From a virus, in the IMG/VR virus record IMGVR_UViG_3300042893_000318, positions 1 through 62,297 of that record: a DNA stretch of 62,297 nucleotides; one strand, 5' to 3'. Of this stretch, positions 36,093-45,441 are shown piece after piece. The translations under genes and the position numbers were made by a program. Positions within the stretch are counted from its first letter, which is position 1. The number at the start of each line of letters is the position of its first letter. Below the pieces are notes generated by a model. The model was not told the origin of the DNA. It made no database searches and saw nothing but the letters and a program-made list of their open reading frames with translations.

Positions 36093-36889
36093 AAGCTAAA
36101 TGTTTTCCCATCCACTACGCAAGTGTAGTCTGGAGATACGTGGATCATTTGAATATGAGGATAATCATTTACAATATGTGCTATTGCAAATCCTTTTTGC
36201 CAGTCATGATGTTGACTATATTTCATGCCATCACTCTTTTCATCACACATGTGTCCAATTTCATAGCCACGAAGGGTTTCGCCTTCGCCATTATTTCTTA
36301 GTTCATATGTTACCATATGTGAAGCAATTCTGTGTGAGTGACCACGGATTAAAGATACTTGAAGATCTTCCATATCTTTTCTTACAGCACCAGTTGCTGA
36401 AACAGAAAGGCCATGATGAACATGTATATCTCCAAAGCGTCGCTTTGGCAATTCATTATAATAAATATACTCATACCCTAATGAGTCTAGACTCCAAAGA
36501 GATTCTGGAGTAACTTCACTAATATAATCTGGCAGCTTGGCATCTACATAATTAAATACTCTAATATCGTGATTACCTAAAGCTGAAAATAATTGAGCAT
36601 CAGGAAGCATCTCCCTAGTCTTTGCATAAAAATCTCTTGCACCTTTGGCCTCGTGGCGCATCATTGGTACAATTAAATCGCCACTCTCAGTCTTGTGATA
36701 ATTTAAAAATTCTGCTGATCTTCCTTCTGTATATTTACTATAGCAAGCCTGATCATCCGTATCGCCCAAATAATCTACTACATCTGGTTTAAACCATTTC
36801 ATAACCTTGAACCACAAGGCAATCATTTTGTCATCTTGATAAGGGAACTGCTGATCGGATGATAGCATCCACTTTAAATCATTACTCAT
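36089..36889 (-). CDS. Calcineurin-like metallophosphoesterase
   Basis: A 266-residue enzyme with the metallophosphoesterase motif series: SSDQQFP (DxQ replacing the usual DxH), GDTDD, SALGNHDI, VHHG and RGHSH. It would hydrolyse a phosphodiester or phosphomonoester; in phages, relatives act in DNA repair or cyclic-nucleotide defence evasion, but the substrate here is unknown. It heads the DNA-replication region, behind a promoter and hairpin. Confidence 0.85.
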   Translation of the reverse strand: MSNDLKWMLSSDQQFPYQDDKMIALWFKVMKWFKPDVVDYLGDTDDQACYSKYTEGRSAEFLNYHKTESGDLIVPMMRHEAKGARDFYAKTREMLPDAQLFSALGNHDIRVFNYVDAKLPDYISEVTPESLWSLDSLGYEYIYYNELPKRRFGDIHVHHGLSVSATGAVRKDMEDLQVSLIRGHSHRIASHMVTYELRNNGEGETLRGYEIGHMCDEKSDGMKYSQHHDWQKGFAIAHIVNDYPHIQMIHVSPDYTCVVDGKTFSL

Positions 36890-36907
36890 AATCTACCTTA
36901 ATGTAAA

Positions 36908-36929
36908 AAAGTCACGGGTACGTGACTTT
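36908..36929 (-). terminator. Intrinsic terminator or attenuator hairpin
   Basis: A perfect 9-base stem AAAGTCACG / CGTGACTTT around a 4-base loop, followed on the minus strand by TTTTACAT. It ends the tail operon, but it lies inside the predicted leader of the next promoter (start about 36935), so it could also attenuate that transcript. Confidence 0.8.
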
Positions 36930-36941
36930 GAGGTTACAGCA

Positions 36942-36969
36942 ATTGTAACATATTTTAAAAGATTGTCAA
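36942..36969 (-). promoter_or_regulatory. Promoter of the replication region
   Basis: TTGACA (36969-36964), 16-base spacer, TACAAT (36947-36942), just past the stop of the last tail gene. Confidence 0.7.
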
Positions 36970-36971
36970 TA

Positions 36972-37400
36972 TTATGCTGGTTGACCTACGGCTATCCAGT
37001 TAAATCCAAATTTTCCAATTGCAGTTTCTATACCAGAATTGCCCAATAAATAATAACGAATATTAAATGAAGTATTATTATATCCTCCACCAACGTAATA
37101 AATCATAGGCGCAACAGAATTTGCACCAATACCGTAAGGAGTTACAACTACATAAGGAGATGTTCCTGCTTTAAATCCAGACCCAAATGAGCACGTCACA
37201 GATTTTTCTTTATTGACTTCTGGAGTTAAGTCTTGTCCAGTAGATCCTCCTCTTATAATAAGAGATACTACTGTTGAGTCATTTATTGATTGTTGTTTTG
37301 TATACACGTCCAGCTTAGCTTCTAGATCTGTAAGCTGTTTATTAAAGGCGTTGAGTTTAGATATGTCTAAAGGCTCTCCCGCTGCAAAAATGTCAGTCAT
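36972..37400 (-). CDS. Tail-tip or fibre accessory protein
   Basis: A 142-residue protein: a helical N-terminus, then a beta domain ending FGFNWIAVGQPA, a typical C-terminus of tail-fibre tip domains. It is the last gene of the tail operon, overlaps the gene upstream by ATGA, and may bind the host. Inference from shape and position. Confidence 0.6.
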   Translation of the reverse strand: MTDIFAAGEPLDISKLNAFNKQLTDLEAKLDVYTKQQSINDSTVVSLIIRGGSTGQDLTPEVNKEKSVTCSFGSGFKAGTSPYVVVTPYGIGANSVAPMIYYVGGGYNNTSFNIRYYLLGNSGIETAIGKFGFNWIAVGQPA

Positions 37401-37801
37401 AAATTTTCTCCTAAGTCATGCATATTTACTTCTAAATCACTTACTTCAAGTACGTTAGATCTATCTAATCCATATTGAATAAATATATCTGGACTTACTA
37501 CATGCCGCCTTTTGTTTTGCGAGATAAGATATATCTTACCATCTGCAATGTTTTTTATCAAGGTGCCGTCTCTAAATCCTAATTTTCCTACCAGCTTTAT
37601 ATCAGATATGGCAGACTCAGTGGCATTTACAGTTGTAAATAACCAAGAGTCCGTGGCCCGATCAGATATTAGTTTATATCTTTTGCCATCTTTAATCCAA
37701 TAGGTAGCCTTGTCAGTTTTGACGGCTATTCCTGAAGGAAAATTAGTTGGCTGAGACACTAAGGCTGTCTGAGTATTCCTTTTCGGCTTTCTCTTTAGCA
37801 T
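37397..37801 (-). CDS. Surface-protein-like YLIxxxKRRHV repeat protein
   Basis: A 134-residue protein with two copies of a short beta-rich unit: KATYWIKDGKRYKLISDRA and DGTLIKNIADGKIYLISQNKRRHVVSPDIF. This unit is common in secreted bacterial surface proteins. A basic N-terminus (MLKRKPKRN) and no signal peptide suggest a virion location. It may aid adsorption. It overlaps a coiled-coil gene upstream. Confidence 0.65.
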   Translation of the reverse strand: MLKRKPKRNTQTALVSQPTNFPSGIAVKTDKATYWIKDGKRYKLISDRATDSWLFTTVNATESAISDIKLVGKLGFRDGTLIKNIADGKIYLISQNKRRHVVSPDIFIQYGLDRSNVLEVSDLEVNMHDLGENL

Positions 37802-37925
37802 TTTTTTCTTCCATAATCTGTGTAATTTCTGCTCGTAATATTGCTATTTGAGTTTCGTAATTGCTTACAATTTCCCCAATACGTTGTTGTAAGGCGGTAA
37901 TAATTAATTCCGCTTTATCTGCCAT
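37743..37925 (-). CDS. 60-residue coiled-coil protein
   Basis: MADKAELIITALQQRIGEIVSNYETQIAILRAEI forms a heptad coiled coil, followed by a charged helix. Overlaps the next gene by 59 bases. Such short coiled coils often occur beside fibre genes, perhaps as trimerisation or chaperone proteins. Confidence 0.65.
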   Translation of the reverse strand: MADKAELIITALQQRIGEIVSNYETQIAILRAEITQIMEEKNAKEKAEKEYSDSLSVSAN

Positions 37926-37933
37926 ATTAATTC

Positions 37934-38152
37934 CTAATCTACTACTGTAGCCAATTCAGCTACTAGAGCTTCCATTTTACCATTAATAGTAGAAAGTTGT
38001 CCAGCAAGTGTGTCAAGGTTCGTTTGATCTGGTGCTGGATCAGCATTTTCTTCTACCAAAGAAATCTCAACATTAAATTTAGAATACTCTAAATTTCTAA
38101 GGTGTTGATTAATAATGTTTCTTTTTTCATCATTAGTTAATTCATAAGTCAT
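37934..38152 (-). CDS. 72-residue tail-region helical protein
   Basis: MTYELTNDEKRNIINQHLRNLEYSKFNVEISLVEE, then a linker and a C-terminal coiled coil. The first half (NxxIxxHLRNLEYSxFNxEISLxEE) is a pattern I know from actinobacteriophage tail regions. Strong AAAGGAGG ribosome binding site and its own extended -10 promoter. Confidence 0.7.
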   Translation of the reverse strand: MTYELTNDEKRNIINQHLRNLEYSKFNVEISLVEENADPAPDQTNLDTLAGQLSTINGKMEALVAELATVVD

Positions 38153-38169
38153 TTTGTGCCTCCTTTCAT

Positions 38170-38198
38170 ATTATATCATTTGTTAACTTATTTGACTA
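38170..38198 (-). promoter_or_regulatory. Promoter of the small tail genes
   Basis: TAGTCA (38198-38193), 17-base spacer, TATAAT (38175-38170) with TGA upstream (extended -10). Confidence 0.6.
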
Positions 38199-38219
38199 TA
38201 CGTTAAATGTACACATATA

Positions 38220-40865
38220 TTAGCATGGCTCACCGCTTAAATAGGATTCGCAATCGCTAAAGGTGTAGCACATCCCGTAGAACGCATCGACACCGCTGCA
38301 CAGATAATTACCTGCTGGTGGAAAGTATGGGAAGAACGGTGGGAAGAATGGCGGGAAGAATGGTGGGAAGAATGGTGGGAAGAACGGGAAGAATGGTGTT
38401 GCAAAGTAAGGTGGGAAGAACGGTGCAGCTGCATCAGAGCCATTTGGAACCTTATTGCTTACTGATTGACCACTACCAGATATACCATTACCAGATGTTC
38501 CGCTGTAAGGTACAACTTGAACAAAATAAGAAGTTCCAGAAACTAGACCACTTATTGAGTATGAGGTATTTGTGGTAGATGTTGAAATTCCATTAGGTCC
38601 ACCAATAGTGACGGCGTAAGACCCTGCACCATAAACTGAATTCCAAGTTAGGCTTAAAGATCCGCTTGTGTATGATTTAACATCTAATCCAGTTAAATCT
38701 GGAAGTCCAATTGGTCCAATTTCATTTGTAATAATTGTTTGGCTTCCGTAGGCATTACTCCAAACAATAGTTACTCTCATATTATAAGATAGATCTGTGG
38801 ATCCAAGTACATAAGATGTACCATAATTTTGTGCAGTTACCCATGCTCCAGAAGATCCGCTATTTCTTTGCCATGTTATTGATGTTGACGTGACTGCTTG
38901 ACCAGCATTGGGATCTGTTTTATTTAAAGTTAATGTAGATCCAGATGCTGCTGATCCAGAAATAGATGCTGTTCCTCCAGAAGGTGCGGATGCGTTCCAT
39001 CGAGCATACATTGTAATTGAGCTTGGAGGGGTAAAAGAACCACCAGATGCAATTGGTCCATAAGTATAATCTCCAGATGGATTATTGTAGTACCCAAGAA
39101 ATGCATAGCCATCTTTAGTTCCTGGAGATGGCGCAATATGAGCTGTTCCAGCAGTTTGTGTAGTTGTCCCTCCGCCAGTGCCTCCATTTATAGAAACATT
39201 CCATGTAACGGTATACGATTTTAAAGCCCACTGTGCATATAAATCTAAATTTGCATTAGATGAATAACTTGTTCCTGGAGCATAATTAGTTCCAGTTCCA
39301 TTTGCGGCGGTGTTCCAAGTAACAAAATCATAATCTGTTTTAGTAAAACTATTGGCAGCAATTGTATACGCTGCGCCGCCTTGAGTATATGTTCCAGATG
39401 ACATTGTTCCGCCAGTGCTAGTATTTCCAAAATAATTAATAGAATAGTTAACTGGCGTTGCTGGGTATGGTATAACAGAATTTGATGCTGAAGAATACGT
39501 TCCAGTTCCCGCTGAATTTACTGCTGCAATTTGAAAAGAATAAGAGGTCCCCTGTACAAAACTACCAGTTGCCGTTAATGGGCTGCTTGTCCCAGACTGA
39601 GTGGTAATAGATATAGAAGGGCTTGATATTATATTATATGAAGTAATTGTTCCTCCGCCATTAGAAGATGGGGCGGTAAATGGAACTGAAACTACAGTAT
39701 CGCTTGTTCTAGACACTGTACCTATTGTGGGTGCACCAGGAACTGTAATTGCTGAGATAGTTATATTACTAACAGTAGATTCTGCATATAAGCTATTTCC
39801 TTTATCAGATGAGTTTTGAACTTTAAAAACAAAATTATAAGTTCCAGGAGAAAGACTATAAAACCCATTTGCTAGATCTGGAGTAAATGAGCTTGAAGAT
39901 GTACCAGTATATGATATTAATAATATTTTATTTGGATCATCGGCAGCATATTGATAATTATAGGTTACGCCAGTTGTTGTTGCAGAAACTGTAAATGATG
40001 ATATGGATGGAGTCTTATAATATACCAAAGCAGAAGATGAGTATATAAAGTCGCTTGCTTGTCCAGAACTATTGCTTCCTTTTACTCCCAGCCTTAAATA
40101 TTTACCCTTATACGTTGAAGCATCGTATGATAGATTATCAGTATTTCTTACAGTCCATCCAGTAGTTCCATTATCTGAAGTTTCCCAGCTTACTATATTT
40201 GAAGTAATAGTAACATCATTATAGTAGCTTCCGTATCCAGTTATATTGTAAGTATAGTTAGTATTTGCATCTCTAGAAATTGTTGGGGAGCCAGGAATTC
40301 CTTTGGGTCTTGGATAGTTTATTGTAACAAATCCAGTCAATACACTATTTAAAGTAAATGTACTAAATGAAGTAGTAGTTTTATTAGGGGTAACATTTGC
40401 ATTTGTTGCAGAAACAACAAATCTAAATAGAGTATTTGCTCCAGATGGAAAATCTGATTCTTGTAAAGTATATGTATACTGAGCACTAGTTGTAGGATTA
40501 ACATTAAAATTTGTTGGATTTCCTATTGGTATCCATGTAGGATTACCGCTAGTTGGAACCACCGCTCTTTCAAATTGATACGTACCAGATGAATAGTTTG
40601 TCCAGTTATAATTAGTTCCGACTAAAACTGGGGCACTGCTAGTCCAGTCTACTGTTCTATCAGTTGTTCCAGATATTGATATTGCTACTCTATTTATTCC
40701 AGGAACTGAAATTTGTGGTTGTCCTGCTCCGCCCCAAAATAACTGCCAACCAGATGCTGCGGTATTAGCAAATCCAGATATAGCTTGTTTCCATCCGCCT
40801 ACAGTATTTATCCAAATATTTACAATCTGCTTCCATCCATCGGAGGTATTTATCCAATTGGTCAT
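38220..40865 (-). CDS. Tail fibre/receptor-binding protein with FN3, Listeria-Bacteroides repeats and FFPP tail
   Basis: An 881-residue protein. The N-terminus has Trp-rich repeats (WINTSDGWKQI / WINTVGGWKQA) likely for virion attachment. FN3-like domains follow, two InlB/Listeria-Bacteroides-type repeats (DYDFVTWNTAANGTG..YAQW, DGYAFLGYYN..YARW), another FN3, and then a Phe/Pro-rich stretch (FFPP repeats, residues about 813-850) before a Cys-containing C-terminus (LCSGVDAFYGMCY). It probably binds host surface sugars or proteins. The FFPP segment has no clear precedent for me. Confidence 0.8.
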   Translation of the reverse strand: MTNWINTSDGWKQIVNIWINTVGGWKQAISGFANTAASGWQLFWGGAGQPQISVPGINRVAISISGTTDRTVDWTSSAPVLVGTNYNWTNYSSGTYQFERAVVPTSGNPTWIPIGNPTNFNVNPTTSAQYTYTLQESDFPSGANTLFRFVVSATNANVTPNKTTTSFSTFTLNSVLTGFVTINYPRPKGIPGSPTISRDANTNYTYNITGYGSYYNDVTITSNIVSWETSDNGTTGWTVRNTDNLSYDASTYKGKYLRLGVKGSNSSGQASDFIYSSSALVYYKTPSISSFTVSATTTGVTYNYQYAADDPNKILLISYTGTSSSSFTPDLANGFYSLSPGTYNFVFKVQNSSDKGNSLYAESTVSNITISAITVPGAPTIGTVSRTSDTVVSVPFTAPSSNGGGTITSYNIISSPSISITTQSGTSSPLTATGSFVQGTSYSFQIAAVNSAGTGTYSSASNSVIPYPATPVNYSINYFGNTSTGGTMSSGTYTQGGAAYTIAANSFTKTDYDFVTWNTAANGTGTNYAPGTSYSSNANLDLYAQWALKSYTVTWNVSINGGTGGGTTTQTAGTAHIAPSPGTKDGYAFLGYYNNPSGDYTYGPIASGGSFTPPSSITMYARWNASAPSGGTASISGSAASGSTLTLNKTDPNAGQAVTSTSITWQRNSGSSGAWVTAQNYGTSYVLGSTDLSYNMRVTIVWSNAYGSQTIITNEIGPIGLPDLTGLDVKSYTSGSLSLTWNSVYGAGSYAVTIGGPNGISTSTTNTSYSISGLVSGTSYFVQVVPYSGTSGNGISGSGQSVSNKVPNGSDAAAPFFPPYFATPFFPFFPPFFPPFFPPFFPPFFPYFPPAGNYLCSGVDAFYGMCYTFSDCESYLSGEPC
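38338..38385 (-). repeat. 12-bp tandem repeats encoding FFPP
   Basis: Four near-identical 12-base units (GGTGGGAAGAAT on the plus strand) at 38338-38349, 38350-38361, 38362-38373 and 38374-38385, flanked by partial units. Each codes for Phe-Phe-Pro-Pro with variants. Confidence 0.88.
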
Positions 40866-43800
40866 ACGCTATAGACCAATACTATGTCCCCTTGCTTACC
40901 GCCAGATGGCTGAGCATCTGTAGTGGTAAATCTAACTTCCTTTAAATTAGATGCATTAGAAGGACTAATTCCAATTGAAACTCCATCAGTTTCGCTAAGA
41001 GAAACAAATCCAGTTGTAGTTGTTTTATTTGGATATAAAAATAGGCCAGCTACTGATGAACCAATTCTTCCATAAGAATCTCCTCTAATTAAAAATCCAC
41101 TTTGAAAAGATGAAGATGAAGAAGTATTAATTGCAAATGTTCCTCCGCCTGGAGAATCTAATTGAAAAGAAGCACTTGTAACATTGATAGAATATCCATT
41201 TGAAGAAGTTCCTTCAAAAAACTTTATTGTATTTGATGCTGCTGAATCTATTTCTATTCTAGTGCTTCCAACCGCACCTGTTCTTAATGTTCCGCTAAAT
41301 AAAGCATTACCGTTAGAATCAATATTAAATTGAGTAGATGTTATTGCACCATTGGCAAGGGTAAGCGGTCCTATAACAGCAGATTTAGTTGTTAGCATAC
41401 CTGCTGTAAGTTTAAATAATTCTTCTCCCGTACCAACATTTGTACCGTATCCATATATTCCTGTATCATCAATATAGACTCCGCTTGCAGGTCTATCAGT
41501 TTTATTAGCAGTAGCAGATGTTTTAAATACTGATCCAACAATTTCAGCACCAGATATTTTACTTGTTGCATCTATGTTGCTTGCAGTAATTGTTCCTTTA
41601 AAAAATGCATCTCCGTCATTATTTATATAAAAATTCTTTGATGACATTGCTCCATCATCTAGGCTAATTGCCAATCCATTATTACTAAAATCACTTCCAA
41701 CTCCACCCGATAAAGGGTTTTGACCGTATAGTGTTGAAATTAATAATCCTGTTGAAACTGCTCCGCCTATAATATAAGTTGCTTCTGAGCTACCTTGTGC
41801 CGCATTTACTTTTTGAATAATTGCGGCAGCATTAAGATCTTCTGGCTGTAACGCAAGGTCGGCAGCAGCTTTTGCAGCAGCTGCTTCTAATTTAGCTAGT
41901 GCTATCTCATCAAAAGTAGATCCAGATTCAATTACCAATGCTCCAGAAATAACGGCACCAGTTGCGTATAAATTTCCTCCTGCAGTAACTCTAAAATTAG
42001 CACCAGATGCAACACTTCCACCAGTTGCAGATTGTCCTGCCCATAAAACAATATCATTCGCAGAAGAAACTTGAGGCCTTATTCCAACATAGTATGCGCT
42101 GTTATTAGCAATAATTGTTCCAGAAGAATTTAATGATATACCGTTTTTACTTATAGTTGTGCTATCAACATCCCAGCCGCCAATGTTTGCAGATACTGTT
42201 GTTAATTTTCCAGTACTTGCATTTATAACAGTTTTTTCTGTGCTATTTTGATAGAAGGAAAGTCCAGATGTATTTAATATATATCCTGTACCAGATATTT
42301 CTCCAGATACAATCGTTCCTGAGTATAAAGATCCTCCAGATGCAATAGAAACATTGCCTTTAAATGTTCCCTTTTGTGCTATAAGATTTCCATCTATCGC
42401 AAACTCTGAGCCGTTCCAATTTAAATAATTAGATGTTGATCCTCCTATATTTAGTCTTGCTGAGTTTGCAGCATTTAAATACCAGTAGTTGCTTGAATCT
42501 AAATAAAGACCTTTATCATTAGCGCCAGAAATTCCATATCCTAATTTCATATTTCCAGCAGAAATATAATTAGACATTGATGGTGTTCCAGGAATCAATC
42601 TGTCGGTAGCAGATATATAATTTGTAGAAGTGTTATTAAATTCATCATATGTTGCTACCGCTATTTTGTAAGTAGAACCTATTGCTAATCCACCAAGTCT
42701 ATAGGTGGTACCAGTACCTGGAGAATCTACATAAGAATATGTTGTTCCACCATCATTACTAAATCTAATTCTATATCCTCTAATGCCTCCGCCAGTTACA
42801 GATGGCCAAGAAACATCTATGTATCCATTAAATCCTAAATATCCAGAAGTATCAATTCCTGCAGTTGTTGTAACAGAAATAACATCTGATGGGCCTTCAG
42901 TATCCGCAGTGACTGCAGCGTATGGAGTTACATGCTGAGCAGTTCCGTATGTAGTAGCATTTCCAGTAGAGTCATAAAACTTTGCACGAACCCATCTTTT
43001 ATTTGAATTAAGTGTATTTACGTTTAAAGGATTTTGATTTCCTTGAGCCACTTGTGTATACCCAGTGCTTGGAGCAGTATTAGAACTACTCTCTACCTCT
43101 TCAATGTATATTTGATCTAATGGTTTTCCAGACTGACTATTCCAAGAAACAGAATAAGAAAGAATTCCTGGAGTCAATGTTATTACTGGAGTATCTAGCG
43201 GGGTTACATAGTCTGAAGAAGTCTCAGTAGTAACTGCAGATAAATTTCCAAAACTATCTACTGCTGTCACGGACATTGTAAATCCACCAGCAAATAAACC
43301 AAACGTTGCAATATTTAGTTCACGACTCAAATAAAAAGCTTGAGATGAAGATGTTTTATTAACTGCCAGTATAAAAGATCTTGAGCGTCCGCTGTTTGTT
43401 AATTTAACTATAAAATGATTTATATCCAAATTTGAATTAGTTGAATCTGAAAATGTTGAATCATACGTAAATGAAACTTTTAATGTATCTGTTTTAGTAG
43501 TTCCATCATCTTTAAGCCATGTGCCAGATAATGAACTTATTGCTGTGGGAGATTTAAATGATCTAGCAGACTGAATTGAACTAAATAAAGAAAGTGATCC
43601 TAATGCTGTCTGCGCCTGAAGCTTAAAAAAGTATTCTCCTATTGGAAGAGTTATTGTCTTAGTTCCAGCTTCAGTAAAAAATTGTCCAGAGTTTACAAAC
43701 TCACTTCCGTATGTCCCGCCTTTGATCCAAACATTTACCTGCTTTAGACCCACCATTGTACCGTCTAAACTATTTAATCCAGTCCAAGTTAGTTTAACAA

Positions 43801-44044
43801 ATCCATTACCGCCAACTAAGTTTCCAGAAACAAATTTAGGAGTATTTGGAGTTCCCTCTGATACTGTAAATGTAGAAAATGTTGAAGACCATTCACTTGT
43901 AGTCTTGTCTTCATACGCCCATCTAAACTGAAAATTATAATTTTCTGCAGGATTTAAATCATTTACTGTTACAAGAAAATAGTCATTAGTTTTTTTATCG
44001 CTGGTTGTATTTCTTAAATCATCAGGAATAATTTTATCTGCCAT
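40862..44044 (-). CDS. FN3-rich tail protein with fibre-like C-terminal region
   Basis: A 1,060-residue structural protein. The first 450 residues are several FN3-like domains (YNFQFRWAYEDKTTSEWS, GSTYKIAVATYDEFNN). The rest is beta-rich and Gly/Ser/Thr-rich with fibre features (GNALFSGTLRTGAVGSTRIEID), similar to tail-tip J-protein C-termini. A short helix (LAKLEAAAAKAAADLAL) lies near residue 705. It overlaps the 881-residue protein gene by 4 bases. Likely part of the tail tip or side fibre. Confidence 0.8.
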   Translation of the reverse strand: MADKIIPDDLRNTTSDKKTNDYFLVTVNDLNPAENYNFQFRWAYEDKTTSEWSSTFSTFTVSEGTPNTPKFVSGNLVGGNGFVKLTWTGLNSLDGTMVGLKQVNVWIKGGTYGSEFVNSGQFFTEAGTKTITLPIGEYFFKLQAQTALGSLSLFSSIQSARSFKSPTAISSLSGTWLKDDGTTKTDTLKVSFTYDSTFSDSTNSNLDINHFIVKLTNSGRSRSFILAVNKTSSSQAFYLSRELNIATFGLFAGGFTMSVTAVDSFGNLSAVTTETSSDYVTPLDTPVITLTPGILSYSVSWNSQSGKPLDQIYIEEVESSSNTAPSTGYTQVAQGNQNPLNVNTLNSNKRWVRAKFYDSTGNATTYGTAQHVTPYAAVTADTEGPSDVISVTTTAGIDTSGYLGFNGYIDVSWPSVTGGGIRGYRIRFSNDGGTTYSYVDSPGTGTTYRLGGLAIGSTYKIAVATYDEFNNTSTNYISATDRLIPGTPSMSNYISAGNMKLGYGISGANDKGLYLDSSNYWYLNAANSARLNIGGSTSNYLNWNGSEFAIDGNLIAQKGTFKGNVSIASGGSLYSGTIVSGEISGTGYILNTSGLSFYQNSTEKTVINASTGKLTTVSANIGGWDVDSTTISKNGISLNSSGTIIANNSAYYVGIRPQVSSANDIVLWAGQSATGGSVASGANFRVTAGGNLYATGAVISGALVIESGSTFDEIALAKLEAAAAKAAADLALQPEDLNAAAIIQKVNAAQGSSEATYIIGGAVSTGLLISTLYGQNPLSGGVGSDFSNNGLAISLDDGAMSSKNFYINNDGDAFFKGTITASNIDATSKISGAEIVGSVFKTSATANKTDRPASGVYIDDTGIYGYGTNVGTGEELFKLTAGMLTTKSAVIGPLTLANGAITSTQFNIDSNGNALFSGTLRTGAVGSTRIEIDSAASNTIKFFEGTSSNGYSINVTSASFQLDSPGGGTFAINTSSSSSFQSGFLIRGDSYGRIGSSVAGLFLYPNKTTTTGFVSLSETDGVSIGISPSNASNLKEVRFTTTDAQPSGGKQGDIVLVYSV

Positions 44045-44045
44045 A

Positions 44046-45041
44046 TTAGAATCCCAATGATAATCTATACTCTATGTCTACTTGTCTTCCCGCTATTTTT
44101 GTAAGCGGGGTAGTTAAAATTGAACGGCTAATCAAGCCATAGGCTGGATCAAAGGTGTCCTCATCATTTATTCTGAGTCCGTCTAAATAGATATATGAGT
44201 TACTTGCTGCTGAAGATCTTGTTATTTCAATACCTATATACTCAATTAAATTTTTAACAGGAGTTCCGCTAGCATTATTAAATACTGTAGCCATTGAGAT
44301 TTCTTGAATTTTATTTCCAGTTCCAGTGCTAGGAGTTATGTCTCCATAAAAATAACCTCCATTAGCACTATAAAATTTTATTCTAATTTTACTAGAATTT
44401 GTATCATATCTATTGTAGGCTATTGATAAAGTATCATTCTCGCTATATCCAGATATGTCTAAATAGTTTGTTTTAACCTTATATTCTTTAGTTAAACTTG
44501 TTGTATCTGAATTTGGAAACTTCCACTCTAAAACATTTTCTCCAATTCTAGGAGATGGGGTCGTAGCATACTTTGGATTATATCCATCTATATCTTCCCA
44601 TATTGTATTGTCTGAAAAGTCTGATAAGAATTTATCTGAGTAAGCATTTTGAGAAGATCCTCCGCCAGGATAGATTCCAACTTCATTAATTACTCCTACT
44701 AAATTTTGTGGCACAGTTGATTTATATACAACAGCATATTCAAAAGTGGGGTTATCCTCTGCGTCTAATACTGGGTCCCCATTTATATCAAATATCTGCT
44801 GAATGTCTATACTGCCAAAATTAACTGGAATCTTATACGCTTCAAATCCCAGTCTGGTATTTGATATAGATGCAGGATGCTCTATTTGTGTTGCTATTCC
44901 TAAAGACAACTGTTTGGTATTAAACAAAACATTGCCAGCTAAGTAGTTTGTTAAAAATCTTTTTCCAAATTTAGTTACAACGTTTGGGCTACGATATACT
45001 TCAATTCCATCTTGATAAAATATATAAGTTCCTTTTAGCAT
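44046..45041 (-). CDS. Minor tail/baseplate protein
   Basis: A 331-residue beta-rich protein starting at ATG 45041 behind GAGGG. LKGTYIFYQDGIEVYRSPNVVTKFGKRFLTNYLAG and VGVINEVGIYPGG resemble phage minor tail proteins with a carbohydrate-binding jelly-roll (EYKVKTNYLDISGYSENDTLSIAY). It has an inter-cistronic gap of one base to the next gene. Function: tail tip component by context. Confidence 0.7.
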   Translation of the reverse strand: MLKGTYIFYQDGIEVYRSPNVVTKFGKRFLTNYLAGNVLFNTKQLSLGIATQIEHPASISNTRLGFEAYKIPVNFGSIDIQQIFDINGDPVLDAEDNPTFEYAVVYKSTVPQNLVGVINEVGIYPGGGSSQNAYSDKFLSDFSDNTIWEDIDGYNPKYATTPSPRIGENVLEWKFPNSDTTSLTKEYKVKTNYLDISGYSENDTLSIAYNRYDTNSSKIRIKFYSANGGYFYGDITPSTGTGNKIQEISMATVFNNASGTPVKNLIEYIGIEITRSSAASNSYIYLDGLRINDEDTFDPAYGLISRSILTTPLTKIAGRQVDIEYRLSLGF

Positions 45042-45042
45042 A

Positions 45043-45435
45043 TTACGCACCCTCTTTAAAATTAATAATTTTTGTATCTACACCCAGAAGCTTTTTGCCA
45101 CTAGAATTCTTAACCTTTAAAACCAGTCTTGCTCTTGTAACACCCTTTGAATCTAAATAAGTTGTATTTGAAAATACAGATATATCAGCTAATTGAGGCT
45201 TGACGGAATTAATAACATCGTTACCAATATCTTCTGAAGTTAAATTGGGATCTGAATTTGTTAACCCTACAGAATATGTGCCACCTCCACCAAATATTCC
45301 ACCAGCGGTAGAGTTAGACACACCTACATTTAATCTATTTATTGCTCCAGAATTTAAAAATGCAGACTCAATAGATCCTTCGGCAATTGTAACTGAAGGG
45401 GTTTTGGTAATATTTAAATCACTTTGATTGGCCAT
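45043..45435 (-). CDS. Minor tail protein, 130 residues
   Basis: A small beta-rich protein with Gly-rich centre (TAGGIFGGGGTYSVGL). The ATG is 6 nt after an extended -10 box, so an internal promoter inside the tail operon is likely. No family recognised; structural by position. Confidence 0.7.
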   Translation of the reverse strand: MANQSDLNITKTPSVTIAEGSIESAFLNSGAINRLNVGVSNSTAGGIFGGGGTYSVGLTNSDPNLTSEDIGNDVINSVKPQLADISVFSNTTYLDSKGVTRARLVLKVKNSSGKKLLGVDTKIINFKEGA

Positions 45436-45441
45436 AATAAC

